Shown here in pieces: positions 41,926-51,405 of a DNA stretch of 64,000 nucleotides. The notes below the pieces were generated by a model. It had not been told where the DNA came from. It made no database searches and was given only the letters and a program-made list of their open reading frames with translations. The translations under genes and the position numbers were made by a program. Origin of the DNA: an uncultured Curtobacterium sp. (GTDB lineage Bacteria; Actinomycetota; Actinomycetes; Actinomycetales; Microbacteriaceae). Where the stretch lies: contig CAJYUW010000043.1 of NCBI GenBank assembly GCA_913778205.1, positions 36,475 through 100,474 on the forward strand. The letters are read 5' to 3'. How positions within the stretch are numbered: position 1 is the stretch's first letter; each line of letters opens with the position of its first letter.

Positions 41926-42858
41926 ATGACCTCGTTGGCCGCACCGACCCGCGTGCGGACGCGCGCCCCCGGCAAGATCAACGTGTTCCTGTCCGTCGGA
42001 GCCCTGCAGGACGACGGCTACCACGACGTCGCGACCGCGTACCAGGCGGTCTCGCTGTACGAGGACGTCACCGCGGAGCCGGCCGACGACTTCTCGGTCT
42101 CCTTCACCGGACCGATCGACACCTCGAGCGTCCCGACCGACGAGTCGAACCTCGCGATCCGCGCAGCGCGACTCGTCGCGGACGCCGCCGGGCACCGTGG
42201 CGGGGTCCGCCTGACGATCGACAAGCACGTGCCGGTCGCCGGCGGGATGGGCGGTGGGTCCGCCGACGCCGCGGCCACCCTGCTCGCCGTGGACACGCTC
42301 TGGGGGACCGCCCTCGGCCGTGACGAGCTCCTGCGCCTCGCCGCCCAGCTCGGCGCCGACGTCCCGTTCGCGTTCGCCGGTGGGACCGCGGTCGGCACCG
42401 GACGGGGCGACGAGCTCAGCCCGGCGCTCGCGAAGGGGGAGTTCCGCTGGGTGCTCGCGCTGAGCGACTCCGGGCTGTCGACCCCGGCCGTCTACCGCGC
42501 GCTCGACGAGCACCGGGAGCGCTACCGGGCGGACATCGCGCCCGCGCCGACGACCCCCGTGGTCCAGGCGAACGTCCTGCAGGCACTCCGCGCCGGGGAC
42601 CCCGGACTGCTGGCGGACTGCCTCCACAACGACCTGCAGGCGCCGGCGATGCGGCTGCAGCCCGCCCTCGCGGAGACGCTGGAGATCGGTGAGAAGGCCG
42701 GGGCGCTCGCGGGCCTCGTGTCGGGGAGCGGGCCGACGGTCGCGTTCCTGGTGGCCGACCGGGACGCGGCGCTCGAGCTGCAGATCGAGCTGAGCGCCGC
42801 CGGGCTCGTCGCCGTGCGGGCCGCGGGCCCCGTGCACGGCGCGCGCGTCGTGCACTGA
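41926..42858 (+). CDS. ispE: 4-diphosphocytidyl-2-C-methyl-D-erythritol kinase
   Basis: 310 aa. [20 protein letters not shown] opens the GHMP kinase fold, and [20 protein letters not shown] is the glycine-rich ATP loop. [11 protein letters not shown] is the third motif. It phosphorylates CDP-ME in the non-mevalonate isoprenoid pathway. Has its own promoter here, separated from rsmA. Confidence 0.95.
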   Translation: MTSLAAPTRVRTRAPGKINVFLSVGALQDDGYHDVATAYQAVSLYEDVTAEPADDFSVSFTGPIDTSSVPTDESNLAIRAARLVADAAGHRGGVRLTIDKHVPVAGGMGGGSADAAATLLAVDTLWGTALGRDELLRLAAQLGADVPFAFAGGTAVGTGRGDELSPALAKGEFRWVLALSDSGLSTPAVYRALDEHRERYRADIAPAPTTPVVQANVLQALRAGDPGLLADCLHNDLQAPAMRLQPALAETLEIGEKAGALAGLVSGSGPTVAFLVADRDAALELQIELSAAGLVAVRAAGPVHGARVVH

Positions 42859-42891
42859 CGTCCCCGCCGACGGCAGGGCAGGTGGTCGCCG

Positions 42892-44529
42892 TCAGGACCG
42901 CTTGTACTCGGTGAGCACGACCCTGCCGGTCTTCCAGTGCTGCACGGCCGTGAACCCGTGCGCCTCGAGGACCTGCGTCGTCTCGGGTTGGATGTTGCGG
43001 GCCTTGACCGTCCCGCCGACGAACCACACGGTGTCGATGTCGCCGAGGCGGCTCGGGATGGTCGACGAGAGGTCGCCGTTCTGGTCCCAGAGGACCCCGG
43101 CTGCCGGTCCGTCCTTGCGCACCGCGAGGTCGGTCATGCCGGCGAACGCGGTCGGGTACGACTGGCGGATGATGTCGGCCGTCGTGCCCGGGTGGCCGTA
43201 GACGCTGCCGAACACGACGCCCTCGTCGCTGTCGTGCTGCTTCGACCGCTCGGCCGCGATGATCGACGCGGCCACGGCCCACGTGGAGTCCTGCTTCGAG
43301 CGCGCCGTCTTCACGTACACGGCCGTCGGGACGGACAGCACGAGCACCGCGGCGAGCGCTCCGGCGAGCAGCGCCCGCTTCCGGACCACCGTGATGCCGA
43401 GTGCCAGGAGGAGCGCCACGAACGGCAGGCTCAGGGACGCGTACTTCGGCGTGTAGAGGTGACGACCGAGCGCGGTGGCCAGCAGCAGCGCAGCCGTCGG
43501 GAGGACGACGAGGGGGAGGGCGACCCGGACGGCCTGCGCCCGGAACAGCGAGCGGACCGTGGCGGAGGCCCGGCGTGCCGCGACCAGTGCCGACACGACG
43601 CCGAGGACCATGAGGGCCCACGCAGCGGCCGCGTACACCTCGACCCCGCCGAACCACGCCGTGGCGAACACCTGCGGGAACGTCCGGGTGCTGATCGGCC
43701 CGAGCCACGCGACCTGCTTCGACTGACCGGCGACCGCGGCCACGAACGGCGTCACCGCGACCAGGACGACCGCCGAGACGATCGCCCAGCGCAGCAGGGA
43801 CCCGCCGGGGACGAGCGGCTTCGTGTCCGGGGATGTCCGCCGCGCCCGACGCTCGGCGGACATCGTCCAGAGGAACGTCACGCCGTGCGCCACGACGGCG
43901 AGGGCGAGGTACACGTTGAAGGTGATGGCCACGACGGCGAGGACGCCGTACGCCGCCCACCAGTGCAGGCTCCGGCCCGAGCGGGTGCGTCGGACGGCGG
44001 TCAGCCCGACGAGGGTCAGGCAGACCGCGAACGTCGTGATCGTCGCGTACGAGCGGCCTTCGCTGCCCGCCCACTGCACGCGCGGGAGCGCCAGGAACAC
44101 GAGCCCGGCCGCGATGCCGAGTCGTCGGCCGCCGAGGCGCCGTCCGAGCGCCACGACGAGCGCGGCGGCGACCCCGATCGCCAGGGCGCTGGGGAACCGG
44201 AGCGTGAACGGCGTGTAGCCCACCAGCCAGAACCACGCGTGCACGAGCGCGTAGTAGAGGCCGTGCACGGCGTCGACGCTGTGCAGCTCGGCCCACAGCT
44301 GCGGCCAGGTCCGGGTGGCGCTCGTGACGGTGGCCGCCTCGTCGTACCACAGGGACGGGACCCACGCGAAGGCGGCGGCGACGATGACCCCGAGCGCACC
44401 GATGGTGAGCTCCGGCGTCCGCACCACCGCGACGCGCGCGCCGCCGGCGAGGGCCCGCAGGCGCTCCCGCACCGTGGCCGTGGAGAGGCCGGGCTGCACC
44501 CTGATGGTGTCGGTACGGGGGGAGGTCAC
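42892..44529 (-). CDS. GT39-like polytopic glycosyltransferase
   Basis: 545 aa with about ten to twelve helices. FAWVPSLWYDEAATVTSATR in the first external loop has the acidic DE motif of lipid-sugar-dependent transferases. EGRSYATITTFAVCLTLVGL resembles mannosyltransferase relatives. The C-terminal 130 residues form a soluble external domain. It probably adds mannose or arabinose to envelope glycans or proteins. GTG start at 44529 is fixed by TACCGT 6 nt upstream. Convergent with ispE. Confidence 0.8.
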   Translation of the reverse strand: MTSPRTDTIRVQPGLSTATVRERLRALAGGARVAVVRTPELTIGALGVIVAAAFAWVPSLWYDEAATVTSATRTWPQLWAELHSVDAVHGLYYALVHAWFWLVGYTPFTLRFPSALAIGVAAALVVALGRRLGGRRLGIAAGLVFLALPRVQWAGSEGRSYATITTFAVCLTLVGLTAVRRTRSGRSLHWWAAYGVLAVVAITFNVYLALAVVAHGVTFLWTMSAERRARRTSPDTKPLVPGGSLLRWAIVSAVVLVAVTPFVAAVAGQSKQVAWLGPISTRTFPQVFATAWFGGVEVYAAAAWALMVLGVVSALVAARRASATVRSLFRAQAVRVALPLVVLPTAALLLATALGRHLYTPKYASLSLPFVALLLALGITVVRKRALLAGALAAVLVLSVPTAVYVKTARSKQDSTWAVAASIIAAERSKQHDSDEGVVFGSVYGHPGTTADIIRQSYPTAFAGMTDLAVRKDGPAAGVLWDQNGDLSSTIPSRLGDIDTVWFVGGTVKARNIQPETTQVLEAHGFTAVQHWKTGRVVLTEYKRS

Positions 44530-44535
44530 GTCTGC

Positions 44536-44541
44536 ACGGTA
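44536..44541 (-). promoter_or_regulatory. -10 box, leaderless start of the GT39-like gene
   Basis: TACCGT, 6 nt before the GTG at 44529. Confidence 0.5.
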
Positions 44542-44623
44542 GCCGGGGGGCCTGGGGGACCGCCGGGGCGCACCGTGCCGTCCACTGAGAGTTCACATGC
44601 CGGTTCCGGTCCGGCGCACGGAC

Positions 44624-44629
44624 TATCGT
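44624..44629 (+). promoter_or_regulatory. -10 box for the molybdenum operon
   Basis: TATCGT, 8 nt before the ATG at 44638. Confidence 0.5.
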
Positions 44630-44637
44630 CAGGCACC

Positions 44638-45057
44638 ATGACGATGCTCCGCATCCGCGACGCGGCCACGTACCTCGGGGTGAGCGACGACACCGTGCGC
44701 CGACTGGTCGACGGCGGGACCTTCACCCGCCACGACGACGGGTCCGGGCGCGCGGTCGTCGACGGTCGCGAACTGGCCGGGTACGCCCGGCGACGCGGTG
44801 CGCAGCTCGGCGACCCGTCGGGCGTCCGGAGCTCGGCGCGCAACCGCTTCGTCGGGATCGTGACCGACCTCGTCGTGGACGGCGTGATGGCGCAGGTCGA
44901 GCTGCAGAGCGGACCCCACCGGGTCGTCTCACTGGTGAGCGCCGAGGCCGTCCGTGACCTCGGGCTCGAGGTCGGGTCCGTCGCCGTCGCATCGGTCAAG
45001 GCCACGATGGTGTCCGTCGAGGTCCCCGCCGTCGACGCCGGGGCGGGGCACGAGTGA
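44638..45057 (+). CDS. helix-turn-helix / Mop (TOBE) molybdate-binding protein
   Basis: 139 aa. The N-terminus LRIRDAATYLGVSDDTVRRLVDGG is a MerR/excisionase-like HTH, and the C-terminus (SARNRFVGIVTDLVVDGVMAQVEL followed by VASVKATMVSVEV) is a Mop/TOBE domain that binds molybdate. It heads the operon with moeB and modABC (4-bp overlap with moeB), so it is likely a molybdate sensor or store controlling it. Differs from ModE, which has a LysR-type HTH. Confidence 0.85.
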   Translation: MTMLRIRDAATYLGVSDDTVRRLVDGGTFTRHDDGSGRAVVDGRELAGYARRRGAQLGDPSGVRSSARNRFVGIVTDLVVDGVMAQVELQSGPHRVVSLVSAEAVRDLGLEVGSVAVASVKATMVSVEVPAVDAGAGHE

Positions 45058-46178
45058 GCGCCGCAGCGGACCCCGCGCACCGCCGCGCACTGACCTCCCG
45101 CACCGCGGCGCTGCAGGGCGCGGGGGAGCCGGCCCTCGCGGCGCTCGGCAGCGCGAGCGTCCTCGTGGTGGGCGCCGGTGGCCTCGGCGCGCCGGTGCTG
45201 CAGTACCTCGCGGGTGCCGGCCTCCGCCGGGTGACCGTCGTCGACCACGACGTCGTCGACCGCTCGAACCTCGCCCGGCAGGTGCTCTTCGACCTGGCCG
45301 ACGTCGGACGCCCGAAGGCCGAGGTCGCGGCGGAGCGGCTGCGCGCCGTCGACCCCGAGCTCGAGGTCGTCGCGCTCACGACGTCGTTCGCGCCCGACCA
45401 GGTCGTCGGGCACGACGTCGTCGTGGACGCCGCGGACAGCGTCGTCGTGACCCGCGCGGTCTCGGACGCGTGCGCCGAGCTCGGCGTCCCGTTCGTCTGG
45501 GGGACGGTCCTCGGCTACGACGGCCAGGTGTCGGTGTTCCACGACGCCGCCCCCGAGCCGGTGGACTTCCACGACCTGCACCCCGACGTGCTGCCGGACG
45601 AGGGCTCGTGCGCGCTCGACGGCGTGCTGCCCGCGCTGTGCGGAGCGATCGGCTCGGTGATGGCGGCGCAGGTCACCGCGCTCGTCGCCGGCCTCGGCGA
45701 GCCGTTGCTCGGCCGGGTCCTCACCGTCGACGCCCGTCGGTGGCGGTGGACCGAGAGCGTCCTGCGGCGCGGACCGGACTCGCGCCGACCCGCGCCGGGG
45801 TCCGACGTCGAGCCCGACACGATCGCCCCGGCGGCGCTCGCCCGGGCGCTGGAGGCGGAGGCGGACACGGGCGCGCCCGACCCGGGCGAGCCCGAGGCGG
45901 ACGTGCCCGACGCGGGCCCCGGCCGACTCGTGCTCGTCGACGTCCGCACCGCGGAGGAACGCTCGACCGGGGTGATCGCCGGCAGCATCCCGCCGGAGGC
46001 GCTGCCGGCGGACGACCGGCTGGTCGTCGCCGTGTGCGCGAGCGGACGGCGAGCGACGGCCTGGGCGCGGACGCTCGACCGGCCGGTGGTCGTGCTCGAC
46101 GGAGGCATCGCCGCGTGGCGCACCGAAGGCCACCCCACGACGAACATCGACGCAGATGCGGCTACGCTGAGCGAGTGA
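45054..46178 (+). CDS. moeB: MoeB/ThiF-type adenylyltransferase with C-terminal rhodanese domain
   Basis: 374 aa. VLVVGAGGLGAPVLQYLAGAG is the ATP loop, DHDVVDRSNLARQVLF the conserved RQ stretch, and DEGSCALDGVLPALCGAIGS holds the usual Cys region. The C-terminal rhodanese part has VAVCASGRRATAWARTLD, with the active Cys. MoeB adenylates the C-terminal Gly of MoaD so that it can be thiocarboxylated, and the rhodanese domain can supply sulfur. I see no pair of CxxC zinc motifs. MoaD and MoaA lie 5 kb away. Confidence 0.9.
   Translation: MSAAADPAHRRALTSRTAALQGAGEPALAALGSASVLVVGAGGLGAPVLQYLAGAGLRRVTVVDHDVVDRSNLARQVLFDLADVGRPKAEVAAERLRAVDPELEVVALTTSFAPDQVVGHDVVVDAADSVVVTRAVSDACAELGVPFVWGTVLGYDGQVSVFHDAAPEPVDFHDLHPDVLPDEGSCALDGVLPALCGAIGSVMAAQVTALVAGLGEPLLGRVLTVDARRWRWTESVLRRGPDSRRPAPGSDVEPDTIAPAALARALEAEADTGAPDPGEPEADVPDAGPGRLVLVDVRTAEERSTGVIAGSIPPEALPADDRLVVAVCASGRRATAWARTLDRPVVVLDGGIAAWRTEGHPTTNIDADAATLSE
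46163..46168 (+). promoter_or_regulatory. -10 box before modA, inside moeB
   Basis: TACGCT, 6 nt before the GTG at 46175. Suggests an internal leaderless promoter for modABC in addition to read-through. Confidence 0.4.
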
Positions 46179-46993
46179 AGACGCTCCTGCGGTCCTGCTG
46201 TCCCGTGATCGCGACGTCCGCCCTCGTCGCGGCCCTCGCCCTCGCCGGCTGCTCCTCGCCCGGTACGACCGCGCGGACCGGCTCCGCCGACGCGCCGACC
46301 GGGTCCGCCACCGCGCTCTCCGGGTCGATCACGGTCTTCGCGGCCGCGTCGCTGCAGCAGACCTTCACCGAGCTCGGCGACCGGTTCGAGCGCGAGCACC
46401 CCGGCACGACGGTGACGTTCTCGTTCGCCGGGTCGAGCGACCTCGTCTCGCAGATCCGGAACGGGGCGCCCGCCGACGTGTTCGCCTCCGCCGACGAGGC
46501 GACCATGGACGAGATCGCGACGACCGACCTCGCCGCCGACGCCCGCCGTGACTTCGCCACGAACACCCTCGAGATCGCCGTCGCCCCGGGGAACCCGGAG
46601 GGGATCCGTGACCTCGACGACCTCACCCGTCCGGGGCTCCAGGTCGTCACGTGTGCCGCCCCGGTGCCCTGCGGTGCCGCGACCGCGAAGCTCGAGCGGG
46701 CCGCGGGCGTCGACCTCCGACCGGTCAGCGAGGAGCAGTCCGTGACGGACGTCCTCGGCAAGGTGGAGTCCGGGCAGGCGGACGCGGGCCTCGTGTACGT
46801 CACCGACGTCGAGGGCTCCGACGGCAAGGTCGACGGCGTGCGGCCCGCCGCGGCGTCGAAGGTGGTCAACACGTACCCGATCGGTGTCCTGACGGGATCG
46901 TCGGACCCGGCGCTCGCGACGGCGTTCACCGACTTCGTCCTGTCCGACGCCGGGCAGCGGGTCCTCGCCGACGCGGGCTTCGGGAAGCCCTGA
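46175..46993 (+). CDS. modA: molybdate ABC transporter, substrate-binding lipoprotein
   Basis: 272 aa. Signal peptide with lipobox LALAGCS (Cys about residue 24). SGSITVFAAASLQQTFTELG, FAGSSDLVSQI and PADVFASADEATMD are the ModA ligand-binding stretches for molybdate/tungstate. It is anchored outside the membrane and feeds ModB/ModC. The GTG start overlaps the moeB stop by 4 bp. Confidence 0.94.
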   Translation: MKTLLRSCCPVIATSALVAALALAGCSSPGTTARTGSADAPTGSATALSGSITVFAAASLQQTFTELGDRFEREHPGTTVTFSFAGSSDLVSQIRNGAPADVFASADEATMDEIATTDLAADARRDFATNTLEIAVAPGNPEGIRDLDDLTRPGLQVVTCAAPVPCGAATAKLERAAGVDLRPVSEEQSVTDVLGKVESGQADAGLVYVTDVEGSDGKVDGVRPAAASKVVNTYPIGVLTGSSDPALATAFTDFVLSDAGQRVLADAGFGKP

Positions 46994-46996
46994 CCC

Positions 46997-47806
46997 GTGC
47001 GCGGCGTCGGTCCGGACCGGAGCACCACGCGCCCCGTCCCGTGGTGGCTGCCGGTCCCCGCCGTGCTCGGCGGGCTGTTCGTCGTCGTCCCCGTGCTCGC
47101 GATGGTCGGCCGCGTCGACTGGGGCTCCTTCGTCGCGCTCGTCACCTCGCCCGCGTCCCGCACCGCCCTCGGCCTCAGCCTCGGCACCGCCGCGGCGACC
47201 ACCGGCATCGCCTTCGTCCTCGGCTACCCGCTCGCCGTGCTGTTCGCGCGGTCGAGGTCGCGGTGGACCGGGGTCGCACGGGCCGTCGTGCTCCTCCCGC
47301 TCGTCCTCCCGCCCGTCGTCGGCGGACTCGCGCTCCTCGCCGCGTTCGGCCGGCTCGGGCCCGTCGGCGGCTTCCTCGACGACCACGGTCTCCGCATCGC
47401 GTTCACGACGACCGCGGTGGTGATCGCGCAGACGTTCGTGTCGATGCCGTTCCTCGTCGCGTCGATCGAGGGTGCCCTCCGCGTCGGGGGCGACCGGTAC
47501 GAGCGCGTCGCGGCGACGCTCGGCGCCGGACCCACCCGCACCTTCCTGACCGTCACGACGCCCCGGATCCTGCCCGGCATCACGTCCGGGCTCGTGCTCT
47601 GCTTCGCCCGCGCCCTCGGCGAGTTCGGCGCGACCCTGACGTTCGCGGGCAGCCTGCAGGGCGTGACACGGACGCTCCCGCTCGAGATCTACCTGCAGCG
47701 GGAGATCGACCCCGACACCGCCGTCGCGCTCTCCCTCGTGCTCGTGGTGGTCGCGGTGGTCGTCATCGGCGTCTCGTCGCTCCGGGACCGGGGTGCGGTC
47801 GCGTGA
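46997..47806 (+). CDS. modB: molybdate ABC transporter, permease
   Basis: 269 aa, about six helices. The EAA loop that contacts ModC is [20 protein letters not shown], followed by [15 protein letters not shown], a classic ModB/CysT-type signature. Starts 3 bp after modA and its stop overlaps modC. Confidence 0.94.
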   Translation: MRGVGPDRSTTRPVPWWLPVPAVLGGLFVVVPVLAMVGRVDWGSFVALVTSPASRTALGLSLGTAAATTGIAFVLGYPLAVLFARSRSRWTGVARAVVLLPLVLPPVVGGLALLAAFGRLGPVGGFLDDHGLRIAFTTTAVVIAQTFVSMPFLVASIEGALRVGGDRYERVAATLGAGPTRTFLTVTTPRILPGITSGLVLCFARALGEFGATLTFAGSLQGVTRTLPLEIYLQREIDPDTAVALSLVLVVVAVVVIGVSSLRDRGAVA

Positions 47807-48843
47807 CGGGCATCGAGGCCCGGGTCGTCGTCGCCGCCCGCGACGTCGACGTGTCGCTCACGATCGGGGCGGACGAGTGCGTGGCCGTCATCGGGCCGAA
47901 CGGGGCCGGCAAGTCCACGGTCGTGGACGTCCTCGCCGGGCTCGTCCGCGCCGACGGCGGGGCCGTCGTCCTCGACGGCCGCACGCTGTCCGACGACGTC
48001 CGTACCGTACCGACGCACCGCCGACGCATCGGCCTGGTCGCCCAGCGCCCGGACCTCTTCCCGCACCGCTCCGTGCTCGCCAACGTCGCCTTCGGTCCGC
48101 GGGCGGCCGGTGCCACCAGCCGGGAGGCCCGTGGCCGCGCCCACGACGCGCTGGCCGCCGTCGGGGCGCGCACCCTGGCCGACCGCGCGCCCGCGACGCT
48201 CTCGGGCGGCCAGGCGCAGCGGGTCGCGATCGCCCGGGCCCTCGCCACCGACCCCGCCGTCCTCCTGCTGGACGAGCCGACCTCGGCGCTCGACGTCGCC
48301 GCCCGCCAGGAGGTCCGGGTGGCCCTCACGACCGCCGCCGCCGGACGCCCCACCCTGCTCGTGTCGCACGACCCCGTCGAGGTGGTGGCGCTCGCCGACC
48401 GCGTCGTCGTCGTGGAGGCCGGCCGCGTCGTCGACCAGGGGACCCCCGCCGAGGTGCTCGGGCGGCCGCGCAGCGCCTTCGCGGCGCGGTTCTCCGGCCT
48501 GGTGACCGTCGCCGGGACGGCGACCGACGGAGGGCTCGTGACCGCAGACGGGAGCGAGCTGGCGTCGACGACGCACGCCGTGCCTCCCGGCCGGCCGGCG
48601 CTGGCCGCCTACCACCCGACGGCCGCGCGCCTCGACCGGGACGCCGACGGGGCCGGGCGCCGGATCGACGCGGTGGAGCCGCGGGACGGCCTCGTCCGGG
48701 TGACCGCCGGTGACCTCGTCGCCGACATCACCCTCACCCGGTTCGCCGGCGTCGGCCTCGCGGTCGGCGACGCCTGTCGGATCATCGTGCCGGCCGACGA
48801 GGTGGTGGTCTACGAGCCGGACGGTGGGAGGATCGACGGATGA
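47803..48843 (+). CDS. modC: molybdate ABC transporter, ATPase
   Basis: 346 aa. Walker A is GPNGAGKST, the Q loop is in [15 protein letters not shown], the signature is [15 protein letters not shown], and Walker B is [12 protein letters not shown]. The last ~120 residues form a regulatory Mop/TOBE-like domain ending [11 protein letters not shown]. Four-base overlaps join it to modB and to the antiporter gene. Confidence 0.94.
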   Translation: MTGIEARVVVAARDVDVSLTIGADECVAVIGPNGAGKSTVVDVLAGLVRADGGAVVLDGRTLSDDVRTVPTHRRRIGLVAQRPDLFPHRSVLANVAFGPRAAGATSREARGRAHDALAAVGARTLADRAPATLSGGQAQRVAIARALATDPAVLLLDEPTSALDVAARQEVRVALTTAAAGRPTLLVSHDPVEVVALADRVVVVEAGRVVDQGTPAEVLGRPRSAFAARFSGLVTVAGTATDGGLVTADGSELASTTHAVPPGRPALAAYHPTAARLDRDADGAGRRIDAVEPRDGLVRVTAGDLVADITLTRFAGVGLAVGDACRIIVPADEVVVYEPDGGRIDG

Positions 48844-49958
48844 CCTCCTGGATCAGCAAGGCCTGGCCCGTCGCGGTCCCCGTCGTCGCGGCGATCGTGC
48901 TCGTGCTCACCTTCGGTCGCCACGACCTCCCGACGGCCGTTGTGGTCCTGGTCGCGGTCGTCCTCGCGGGCACCGTCCTCGCCGCCGTGCACCACGCCGA
49001 GGTGGTCGCGCACCGGGTGGGGGAGCCGTTCGGGTCGCTCGTGCTCGCGGTCGCCGTGACGATCATCGAGGTCGCGCTCATCATCGCGCTGTCGAGCTCG
49101 GGCGGGGCGAAGGCGGAGACGCTCGCGCGGGACACCGTCTTCTCGGCCGTGATGATCACGATGAACGGGCTCGTCGGCCTGGCGATCCTCATCGGGACCA
49201 TCCGGCACCACACCGTCCGGTTCAACCAGGAGGGCGCCTCGGCCGCGACGATGACGGTCGCCGCGCTCGCCGTCCTGACGCTCGTGCTGCCGACGTTCAC
49301 CACCGGCACGGACAACGCCTCCTTCACCGGGGCGCAGCTCGTCTTCGTCGCGATCGCGTCGCTGGCGCTCTACGGCCTGTTCGTGTTCACCCAGACCGTG
49401 GCGCACCGGGACTTCTTCCTGCCCGTGGTGTCCGGACCAGGGCCGTCGTCGACCCGGCGCCCCTCCGCGGCCGACGACGACGCGCACGCCGCGACCCCGA
49501 CCGGTCGGCAGACCCTGGCGTCGCTCGGCCTGCTGCTCCTCGCGCTCGTCGCGGTCGTGGGCCTGGCGAAGGTCGAGTCGCCGGCGATCGAGGCGGGCGT
49601 CGCCGCGGTCGGGTTCCCGCCGTCGTTCGTCGGCGTGGTGATCGCGCTGCTCATCCTGTTGCCGGAGGGGATCGCGGCGTCGAAGGCCGCGGCGCGGAAC
49701 CGCGTCCAGACGAGCCTCAACCTCGCGATGGGGTCGGCGATGGCGTCGATCGGCCTGACGATCCCGTCGATCGCGGTGGCGTCGCTGTTCATGCCCGGGA
49801 CGCTCCTGCTCGGGCTCGGGTCGGCGCAGATCGTCCTGCTCGCGCTGACCGTCGTCGCGGCGGTCCTGACCGTGCTGCCGGGGCGCGCGACGCGGCTGCA
49901 GGGCGGGGTGCACCTCGTGGTCTTCGCCGCCTTCATCGTGCTGTCGATCGCGCCGTAG
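48840..49958 (+). CDS. CaCA-family Ca2+(or Na+,K+)/H+ antiporter, ChaA-like
   Basis: 372 aa with about eleven helices in two inverted repeats. The alpha-1 repeat has GEPFGSLVLAVAVTIIEVAL, and the alpha-2 repeat LLPEGIAASKAAARNRVQTS followed by NLAMGSAMASIGLTIPSIAV, both with the acidic residue that binds the cation. It overlaps modC by 4 bp and thus sits in the molybdate operon, an unusual place. A role in ion balance is known for the family; a link to molybdenum is not. Confidence 0.87.
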   Translation: MTSWISKAWPVAVPVVAAIVLVLTFGRHDLPTAVVVLVAVVLAGTVLAAVHHAEVVAHRVGEPFGSLVLAVAVTIIEVALIIALSSSGGAKAETLARDTVFSAVMITMNGLVGLAILIGTIRHHTVRFNQEGASAATMTVAALAVLTLVLPTFTTGTDNASFTGAQLVFVAIASLALYGLFVFTQTVAHRDFFLPVVSGPGPSSTRRPSAADDDAHAATPTGRQTLASLGLLLLALVAVVGLAKVESPAIEAGVAAVGFPPSFVGVVIALLILLPEGIAASKAAARNRVQTSLNLAMGSAMASIGLTIPSIAVASLFMPGTLLLGLGSAQIVLLALTVVAAVLTVLPGRATRLQGGVHLVVFAAFIVLSIAP

Positions 49959-49974
49959 CGGGTCCGGCCGGAGC

Positions 49975-50085
49975 GGGCGCCGGCGACGGTGCGTGCGGGC
50001 GCCGGCGACGGTGCGTGCGGCGGCGGGTGCGTGCGGGCGACGGCGGCCGGTGCGTGCGGGCGCCTGCGGCGGGTGCGCGCGGGCG
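49975..50085. repeat. 22-bp GC repeats between convergent antiporter and moaD genes
   Basis: Two perfect copies starting GGGCGCCGGCGACGGTGC at 49975 and 49997, followed by degenerate copies to about 50085. No gene; could form terminator-like structures for both sides. Confidence 0.6.
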
Positions 50086-50340
50086 TCAGCCCCCGGCGAA
50101 GGGCGGCATGACGTCCACGGTGCCGACCCCGACGAGCGAGGTCGTCCGGTCCCGCGTGCCCACGCCGTCGACGAGGAACGAGCACCGCTCCACCAGCGCC
50201 GACCACCGCTCCGGGTCCGCCGCCTCGACCCCGGCCAGCGCCCGGTCGAGCGACGGCACCGCGAGGACGTCGACGTCGACCACGACCTCGTCCGTGCCGA
50301 CAGCGGCGCGCGCCGCCGCGAAGAAGCGCACCGTCGTCAT
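50086..50340 (-). CDS. moaD: molybdopterin synthase small subunit
   Basis: 84 aa, ubiquitin-like. It starts MTTVRFFAAARAAVGTDEV and ends VDVMPPFAGG; the C-terminal Gly-Gly is the end that becomes the thiocarboxylate. It donates sulfur to precursor Z together with MoaE (not in the window). Starts 2 bp after moaA. Hidden in the track inside a longer ORF. Confidence 0.92.
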   Translation of the reverse strand: MTTVRFFAAARAAVGTDEVVVDVDVLAVPSLDRALAGVEAADPERWSALVERCSFLVDGVGTRDRTTSLVGVGTVDVMPPFAGG

Positions 50341-50342
50341 GC

Positions 50343-51401
50343 TCACCCTCCGATCGCGCTCATGCCGCGCGTCGGGTGCACGAGGCCGTCGGTGTCGTCG
50401 CCGTGGTCGCGCGGCTTCGCCCACATCGCGCGCTGCCACAGCGCCGCGACCTCGTCGTCGGACGCGCCGGAGCGCATCGGGCCGAGCACGTCCGTCTCGT
50501 CGTCGGAGAACAGGCAGCTCCGGACGTGCCCGTCGGCGGTGAGCCGGGTCCTGGTGCAGTCGGCGCAGAAGGACTCGGTGATGCTCGCGATGACGCCGAT
50601 CGTCCCCAGCTCGGCGCCGAGGGTGCCGTCGGCGTCGCGGGCGAGGACACGGAACCGCTCGGCGGGCGCACCGTCGCGCGGTGCGTCGTCGGGCACGAGC
50701 CCGAACGACGACGACAGCAGCGCGCGGGTCTCGGCGGCGGTGATCATCGTCGAGCGCTCCCACGCGTGGTCGCTGTCGAGCGGCATCTGCTCGATGAAGC
50801 GCAGCTCGTACCCGCGCTCGAGGCACCAGCGCATGAGGTCCGGCGCGAGGTGGTCGTTGACCCCGCGGAGCAGCACCGCGTTCACCTTGATGGCGAGTCC
50901 GGCGTCGTGGGCGGCCTCGAGCCCGGCGATGACCTTGTCGAGGAAGGGTCGTCGGGTCACCGTGGTGAAGACGTCGGGATCGACGGTGTCGAGCGACACG
51001 TTCACCCGCCGGAGCCCCGCCGCGGACAGCGCCGACGCCCGGTGCGCCAGGCCGATCGCGTTCGTCGTCAGCGACAGCTCCGGGGCGTCCGGCAGCGCGG
51101 CGCAGCGGGCGATCACGTCGACGAGGTCGTGGCGGAGCATCGGCTCACCGCCCGTGAAGCGGACCTTGCGCACCCCGAACCGGGAGGTGCCGAGCCGGAC
51201 GAGCCGCTCGATCTCCGCCGCGGTCATGAGGGCGTCGTCCGGGGCGAAGGGGAGCCCCGCGGCCGGCATGCAGTAGGTGCAGCGGAGGTTGCAGCGCTCG
51301 GTCAGCGACACCCGGAGGTCGACGGCGCGGCGGCCGAAGCGGTCGAGCAGTGCGTCCGCCGAGGGAGCGCCGGTCGAACCGAGCAGCGTCGCGGGAGCCA
51401 T
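50343..51401 (-). CDS. moaA: GTP 3',8-cyclase (radical SAM)
   Basis: 352 aa. The SAM cluster is bound by RCNLRCTYCMP (CxxxCxxC), the second cluster by CADCTRTRLTADGHVRSC (CxxCx13C), and the protein ends MSAIGG, the Gly-Gly tail needed for activity. It performs the first step of molybdenum cofactor synthesis. The start ATG at 51401 has TACGCT 6 nt upstream. In operon with moaD. Confidence 0.95.
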   Translation of the reverse strand: MAPATLLGSTGAPSADALLDRFGRRAVDLRVSLTERCNLRCTYCMPAAGLPFAPDDALMTAAEIERLVRLGTSRFGVRKVRFTGGEPMLRHDLVDVIARCAALPDAPELSLTTNAIGLAHRASALSAAGLRRVNVSLDTVDPDVFTTVTRRPFLDKVIAGLEAAHDAGLAIKVNAVLLRGVNDHLAPDLMRWCLERGYELRFIEQMPLDSDHAWERSTMITAAETRALLSSSFGLVPDDAPRDGAPAERFRVLARDADGTLGAELGTIGVIASITESFCADCTRTRLTADGHVRSCLFSDDETDVLGPMRSGASDDEVAALWQRAMWAKPRDHGDDTDGLVHPTRGMSAIGG

Positions 51402-51405
51402 GGCG

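Noticed and set aside
44530-44637. Molybdenum cofactor riboswitch before the Mo operon
   Set aside because: The promoter box lies 8 nt before the start, leaving no leader.
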